Part shown: piece after piece, positions 60,329 through 64,000 of the stretch
Position numbering within the stretch: the stretch's first letter is position 1
Layout: every line of letters starts with the position of its first letter
DNA from: Sphingobacteriales bacterium
GTDB taxonomy: Bacteria > Bacteroidota > Bacteroidia > Chitinophagales > Chitinophagaceae
Direction of reading: 5' to 3'
Assembly: GCA_016235125.1 (NCBI GenBank)
Contig: JACRLZ010000002.1
Span: 372,001-436,000, forward strand
Length of the DNA: 64,000 bases
The notes under the pieces: generated by a model
Told to the model about the DNA's origin: nothing
Database searches by the model: none
Seen by the model: the letters and a program-made list of their open reading frames with translations, nothing else
Program-made: the position numbers and the translations under genes

Positions 60329-61551
60329 AAAAATATCTGCTTCTTTTATTACTGTTAGAATTAACATGGACTCTTAACGCACAGATTGACCCGACACTGC
60401 TGCGGCGTGTGCCAAAAGATACTTCCAGGCCGCAGATGAATCTGGATGCTGTGTATAACCGGCCTTTTTTGCAATTGGGCAAATTACCTGTCGCATTAGG
60501 CGGGTATGCAGAGGCCAATTATCAATACCTGCAGGAAGACGGGGTGACCGATGGTCATCAGTTCCAGATGCGGAGACTTACCTTGTTTGTTTCTTCATCC
60601 ATTGCCAGCCGGATAAAATTTCTGAGTGAAATAGAATTTGAAGACGGAACAAAGGAAATCAATATTGAATTTGCTTCGGTTGATTTTGAATTTAATCCAT
60701 TGCTAAACCTGCGGGGCGGGGTAGTGATGAATCCAATCGGCGCTTTTAACCAGAATCACGATGGGCCAAAATGGGAATTTGTTGACAGGCCCATTTCTGC
60801 CACGCAAATGTTGCCGGCCACTTTCAGTAATGTTGGTTTTGGTATATATGGTAAAAAGTTCAGTAAGGACTGGGCTTTTGCATATGAAGCTTATTTAACC
60901 AATGGCTTTGATGAGAGCATTATTGCCAACACTGAAAACAAAACCTTTTTGCCTGCTGTAAAAGAAAACCCTGATCGGTTTGAAGAAAGTTTTAACGGCA
61001 GCCCGTTACTAACAGGCAAAATTGCCGTTAGAAATAATAAGATTGGTGAACTGGGCATGTCGTATATGGGCGGAGTGTATAATAAATACAAGGAAGATGG
61101 GTTGACACTGGATAAAAAAAGAAGGCTGAATGTCTTTGCAATTGACTTCAACAGCACTGTTCCTGAATCGAATACTTATATCAATGGTGAATGGGCATGG
61201 GTGCATGTGGATGTACCCGATACCTATACGGAGCAGTTTGGAGAAAAGCAACAGGGAGGATTTGTGGATTTTGTACAACCTGTTTTAAAAAGATCTATGC
61301 TTGGCTTTGAGGATGCTGTGCTGAATGCAGCGCTACGGCTGGAATATGTTGACTGGAACAAAGGAAAGTTTCAATCAACCGGTAGTAATATTTCAGATGA
61401 TGTCTTTTCAATTGTTCCGGCTATCAGTTGGCGGCCCACTGCACAAACCGTAATCCGCTTCAATTATCGTTATAATTGGCAGAAAGATATTTTAGGTAAT
61501 CCCCCGGCAAAGCTGGCAGGGTTTCAATTCGGGTTCAGCACTTACTTTTAG
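60325..61551 (+). CDS. Porin of the phosphate-selective (OprO/OprP) type
   Basis: The 408-residue protein has a signal peptide (1-20), an even pattern of beta strands, HQFQMRRLTLFVSS near residue 75 and a C-terminal FQFGFSTYF with terminal Phe. The family is Porin_O_P. It completes the three-gene cassette with the di-haem and Rieske genes, overlapping the latter by four bases. Substrate is unknown. Its 3' end overlaps the convergent cupin gene by four bases. Confidence 0.85.
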   Translation: MKKYLLLLLLLELTWTLNAQIDPTLLRRVPKDTSRPQMNLDAVYNRPFLQLGKLPVALGGYAEANYQYLQEDGVTDGHQFQMRRLTLFVSSSIASRIKFLSEIEFEDGTKEINIEFASVDFEFNPLLNLRGGVVMNPIGAFNQNHDGPKWEFVDRPISATQMLPATFSNVGFGIYGKKFSKDWAFAYEAYLTNGFDESIIANTENKTFLPAVKENPDRFEESFNGSPLLTGKIAVRNNKIGELGMSYMGGVYNKYKEDGLTLDKKRRLNVFAIDFNSTVPESNTYINGEWAWVHVDVPDTYTEQFGEKQQGGFVDFVQPVLKRSMLGFEDAVLNAALRLEYVDWNKGKFQSTGSNISDDVFSIVPAISWRPTAQTVIRFNYRYNWQKDILGNPPAKLAGFQFGFSTYF

Positions 61552-61865
61552 ACCTTATAATCTTCCCTTGCCGGGCTGAAGGCATCAATGACTTTGCAAT
61601 CTGATTTTGCAATGGCTGAGTGAGGAGTGTTGGATAGAATGATAGAATACATGCCAGCAGTCAATGAGCAGGCGACTCCGCCAATCACCATATCTAATTC
61701 ACCTTCGATGATATAAGTGATCTGTTCATGTATATGCTGGTGCAATGGGATAATACTTCCGGCTTTAAGCTCAACATAACCGAGAGTCATGCTTTCACCA
61801 TGTGCATAGTAACCTGTAATGCCGGGAACGAGCTCTTTGGGTTTGATGTTTTTAATTATTTCCAT
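61548..61865 (-). CDS. Cupin domain protein
   Basis: The 105-residue single-cupin protein has motif 1 in IPLHQHIHEQITYIIEGE (His/His/Glu metal ligands) and motif 2 in NTPHSAIA. Function is probably sensing or binding a small molecule. It starts three bases after the stop of the ATP-grasp-like gene, so the two form an operon. Confidence 0.9.
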   Translation of the reverse strand: MEIIKNIKPKELVPGITGYYAHGESMTLGYVELKAGSIIPLHQHIHEQITYIIEGELDMVIGGVACSLTAGMYSIILSNTPHSAIAKSDCKVIDAFSPAREDYKV

Positions 61866-61868
61866 ACT

Positions 61869-63074
61869 TTATTTTTCAAACAAGCAATAACTTCCGCCTA
61901 CCCATTCCCTGTCTTTATTATAACGAACACCGATCATTTTTCCTTTGCTCAATCTCGCCAGGTTATTGGTAGCAAGGGGTCTTGTTTCCCCGTCTTTCCA
62001 GAAATAAAACATCCTGATCTCTGCTTTTGCGGGCACATCGGGGGTTTGAATTACATCTGCATATTTCACTTTTCGCTGTAATATCCAGTTTTGCGGGTCT
62101 TTTATTTTTTCGATGTCTGCTTTGGTTACATCAATTACCACTCCCTGTCCGGCAAAAGAGAATAAAGGTTTCAAAACATAATTTTCCAGATCAGCTGGAA
62201 TTTGTTTTATATCGCTTAAGTAAAATGTTTGTGGTACATAGGGATGCCTGATCAATGGTAATGTGTATTTACTGATACGGTAAAACCAGTTAGGATGAGG
62301 TACCCATTCAACATCCAGCTCTTCAAAGAGAATCTTCCCTTTTTCCTGTACATCTGCAGTCTGCTGCTGCAGGTCATCAAAGATGATGCGGTTGTAAATT
62401 CTTTTTATTTCCGTTTTCTTACCGTCATTCATGTAATACAGCTTCTTTTCCTCTTTTACCAATTCAGTAAGGCAAACCATTTTAATGCCGAGATATTCTT
62501 CTGTGCAATAGAAATCAATCCTTGTTTTTTGCTGACGGGGAAATATCTCCAGCAGTATCACATTTTCAGGATTGTGGTTGCCCACAATTATTTCTTTGAG
62601 GAGTTGAATATAGTTTTCTCTTGTAAATCCATGCAGGTAACAATCAAAATTTTCAGGCACGGAAAAATGTTTCCTGAAAACATCATCCAGCAGAACTTCA
62701 TAAGCAAAAAGGGTGGGGAATCCCTGCATCTCTATCAACTGGGGCACATATTCTCCCATTTCATTTATACAAATACCGAAGTCAAACGCAATAAAATGAG
62801 AATGTTGTTCAGAGCCCGGCACCTTTATATTTTTCGGGATTGCATTTTGAGTAAGCTCTTTGAATTTGTGGTCAACAATGATATCAACAATGCTTTCGCA
62901 GGCATCCAGTATTTTATTTATAAAATCTTTGGGAACAAAGATGGCTGTTTCCGCCACCCTGAATTCTATGGCGCCGGGATGTGCCGCATTCAGGTCTTTC
63001 AGAAAGGCCTCATATTTTTCTTTCAAAAAACCCTTGTTATATTTTTCTCTGATGGCAGGTATCATGTCATTCAA
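61869..63074 (-). CDS. ATP-grasp-like protein
   Basis: The 401-residue protein has no signal peptide. ATP-grasp features are suggested by NYVLKPLFSFAGQGVVIDV (flexible loop with Lys and Gly), WILQRKVKYADV and EIRMFYFWKDGE (strand with Arg/Glu), as in glutathionylspermidine-synthase-like enzymes. Residues around 155-260 (IEMQGFPTLFAYE, VILLEIFPRQQKTRIDFYCTE) fit the same superfamily. It may ligate a carboxylate to an amine. Genes for a partner are not evident. Confidence 0.6.
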   Translation of the reverse strand: MNDMIPAIREKYNKGFLKEKYEAFLKDLNAAHPGAIEFRVAETAIFVPKDFINKILDACESIVDIIVDHKFKELTQNAIPKNIKVPGSEQHSHFIAFDFGICINEMGEYVPQLIEMQGFPTLFAYEVLLDDVFRKHFSVPENFDCYLHGFTRENYIQLLKEIIVGNHNPENVILLEIFPRQQKTRIDFYCTEEYLGIKMVCLTELVKEEKKLYYMNDGKKTEIKRIYNRIIFDDLQQQTADVQEKGKILFEELDVEWVPHPNWFYRISKYTLPLIRHPYVPQTFYLSDIKQIPADLENYVLKPLFSFAGQGVVIDVTKADIEKIKDPQNWILQRKVKYADVIQTPDVPAKAEIRMFYFWKDGETRPLATNNLARLSKGKMIGVRYNKDREWVGGSYCLFEK

Positions 63075-63129
63075 TTTGCTGAATGTATAAAATTAAGGGT
63101 TTGTGATATACTCTCGGATTATGGAAAAC

Positions 63130-63162
63130 AAAAAGCACTCCGCTTAATATGGAGTGCTTTTT
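63130..63162. terminator. Bidirectional terminator
   Basis: AAAAAGCACTCC (63130-63141) and GGAGTGCTTTTT (63151-63162) around GCTTAATAT. It ends the protease gene on the minus strand, ahead of the ATP-grasp operon. Confidence 0.9.
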
Positions 63163-63180
63163 CAATATTAGTTTTTGCAA

Positions 63181-64000
63181 CTATTGATTGATCACTGGTT
63201 TTGTGTTTACCTTGATGTCTTTTATTGGCTTTACAATTATGGGAGCTTTCTTGGCAATTATCCAGGCTGCACGGCGGCCAATATTATTGCTGCCATAGTC
63301 GATCCACATATATCCATCTTCGCCCCAGTCCGTTCCCCATGAATTTTTCATCAGCCAGGCATTTTTATTGTCATCCCAGCCGACAAGCAAAACAGCATGG
63401 TTAGAACTAGGACTTGCATAGTTGCTGGCGAATTCATTAAACACACCATTGGTATAATTCTGGAAAAGGGCAGTTACCTGCACACTTACTGCAATCGGCC
63501 CGTATTTGCACATAGCTTCTTTTATATCTGCAACGGCTGCTATTTTATTGATATCACCTGATGGATGAACTACTCCCCAATCCGTGGCATAATAACTGGT
63601 AGCAGGAGTTCCGCCTGCGCAAGGCTGGTCTACTCCTGCATCCGGAATAGCAGCTTCGGTAGAAAGGTTCTTATTACTGCCTACCATCCATTCCATTACT
63701 TTATATGCAAATCCTCCGGTACAATCGCCATCCACACAATTCTCTGCATGCTGTTCTGATGCATCAATAAATGACCCGTTTACTTTTTTATAACTTCCCT
63801 CATATGCCCCAACAGCCGAATAGGCCCAGCAGTTTCCGCATTGCTGATCCCTAACCGGGGTCACATATCCCTGGTTGCGGGCATCATAGGTTTTGTTGCT
63901 GGCAAAGCAGGCTATTAATTTCACTTTTAAGATGTCCATTGCTGCCGGTGATAGTTTGCGGCTTAACACATATTGTTTAATACGGATGTTTTCACTTTCA
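63181..64000 (-). CDS. Papain-like (C1) cysteine protease, N-terminus outside window
   Basis: The frame stays open from 64000 to its stop at 63181 (about 273 residues visible), so the start lies beyond the window. The catalytic triad is present: Cys in RDQQCGNCWAYSA, His in SSNHAVLLVGW, Asn in MKNSWGTDWGEDGY. The upstream residues (IRIKQYVLSRKLSP) would belong to the propeptide. The C-terminal tail (PIIVKPIKDIKVNTKPVINQ) is low-complexity. The enzyme is probably secreted. Confidence 0.92.
   Translation of the reverse strand, partial: ESENIRIKQYVLSRKLSPAAMDILKVKLIACFASNKTYDARNQGYVTPVRDQQCGNCWAYSAVGAYEGSYKKVNGSFIDASEQHAENCVDGDCTGGFAYKVMEWMVGSNKNLSTEAAIPDAGVDQPCAGGTPATSYYATDWGVVHPSGDINKIAAVADIKEAMCKYGPIAVSVQVTALFQNYTNGVFNEFASNYASPSSNHAVLLVGWDDNKNAWLMKNSWGTDWGEDGYMWIDYGSNNIGRRAAWIIAKKAPIIVKPIKDIKVNTKPVINQ

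Noticed and set aside
62295..63191. Plus-strand frame of 298 codons opposite the ATP-grasp-like gene
   Set aside because: Phe/Ile/Leu-rich with no domain, while the minus strand has a coherent protein and operon spacing.
1..64000. CRISPR arrays, prophage or IS transposons
   Set aside because: No regularly spaced direct repeats, integrase, transposase or phage structural genes were seen on either strand.

Overview
The window reads as a chromosomal segment of a Bacteroidota bacterium, most likely order Chitinophagales (Chitinophagaceae-like). Evidence: promoters of the TTTG-N19-TAnnTTTG type, few Shine-Dalgarno sequences, a type IX secretion (T9SS) C-terminal sorting domain, a SprE/PorW-like protein, DUF4369-thioredoxin and DUF2911 proteins, a HYC_CC_PP protein pair, and many lipoproteins and SusC-like barrels. 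No rRNA, intact tRNA, CRISPR array, integrase or IS transposase was seen. Starts were re-chosen by homology for several genes where an upstream in-frame codon is misleading. Family assignments come from motif recognition, not database searches.

Layout. 1-1444 (-): partial amidohydrolase and a secreted protein. 1464-9260 (+): complete trp operon trpE-G-D-C-F-(DUF559 endonuclease)-B-A, preceded by a promoter, a Trp-Trp-Trp leader peptide and mutually exclusive antiterminator/terminator hairpins. Its larger gaps are filled by different inverted-repeat elements, and the DUF559 gene lies between two direct copies of a GC-rich repeat. 9264-20423: thioredoxin-fold proteins, a secreted TPR-CHAT protease, lipoproteins, pdxJ (with a palindromic element inserted in frame), a T9SS cargo protein, DUF2452 and TMEM175-like genes. 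20607-33526: ahcY, PrsW, PBP1A, SprE/PorW, a TM/coiled-coil protein, bactofilin, AtpZ/AtpI-like proteins, SprT-like and GNAT proteins. 33776-40610: DUF2911, a low-GC fusion of an AdkA-like P-loop domain with a nucleoside deoxyribosyltransferase-like domain, sucC, a lipoprotein with the same palindromic insertion, purine nucleoside phosphorylase, and a porin with no normal start codon.

40642-58570 (+) is a large copper-handling region: two HYC_CC_PP proteins, an HMA protein with a metallothionein-like tail, TlpA proteins, a TonB receptor with an N-terminal HMA domain, a DUF3347 protein, a CusA pump split into two ORFs, CusC, a multicopper oxidase, two CusB-like adaptors, a CopB-type CPH ATPase and a beta-propeller lipoprotein. 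Together these would capture copper in the periplasm, oxidise it and export it across both membranes. No metal regulator gene is present in the cluster.

58627-61551 (+) is a di-haem oxidoreductase, Rieske protein and porin cassette behind a DtxR/MntR-like palindrome. 61548-64000 (-) holds a cupin, an ATP-grasp-like protein and a papain-like protease cut by the window end. The strongest regulatory finding is the trp attenuator; the most unusual gene architectures are the AdkA-NDT fusion and the HMA fusions of the copper cluster.
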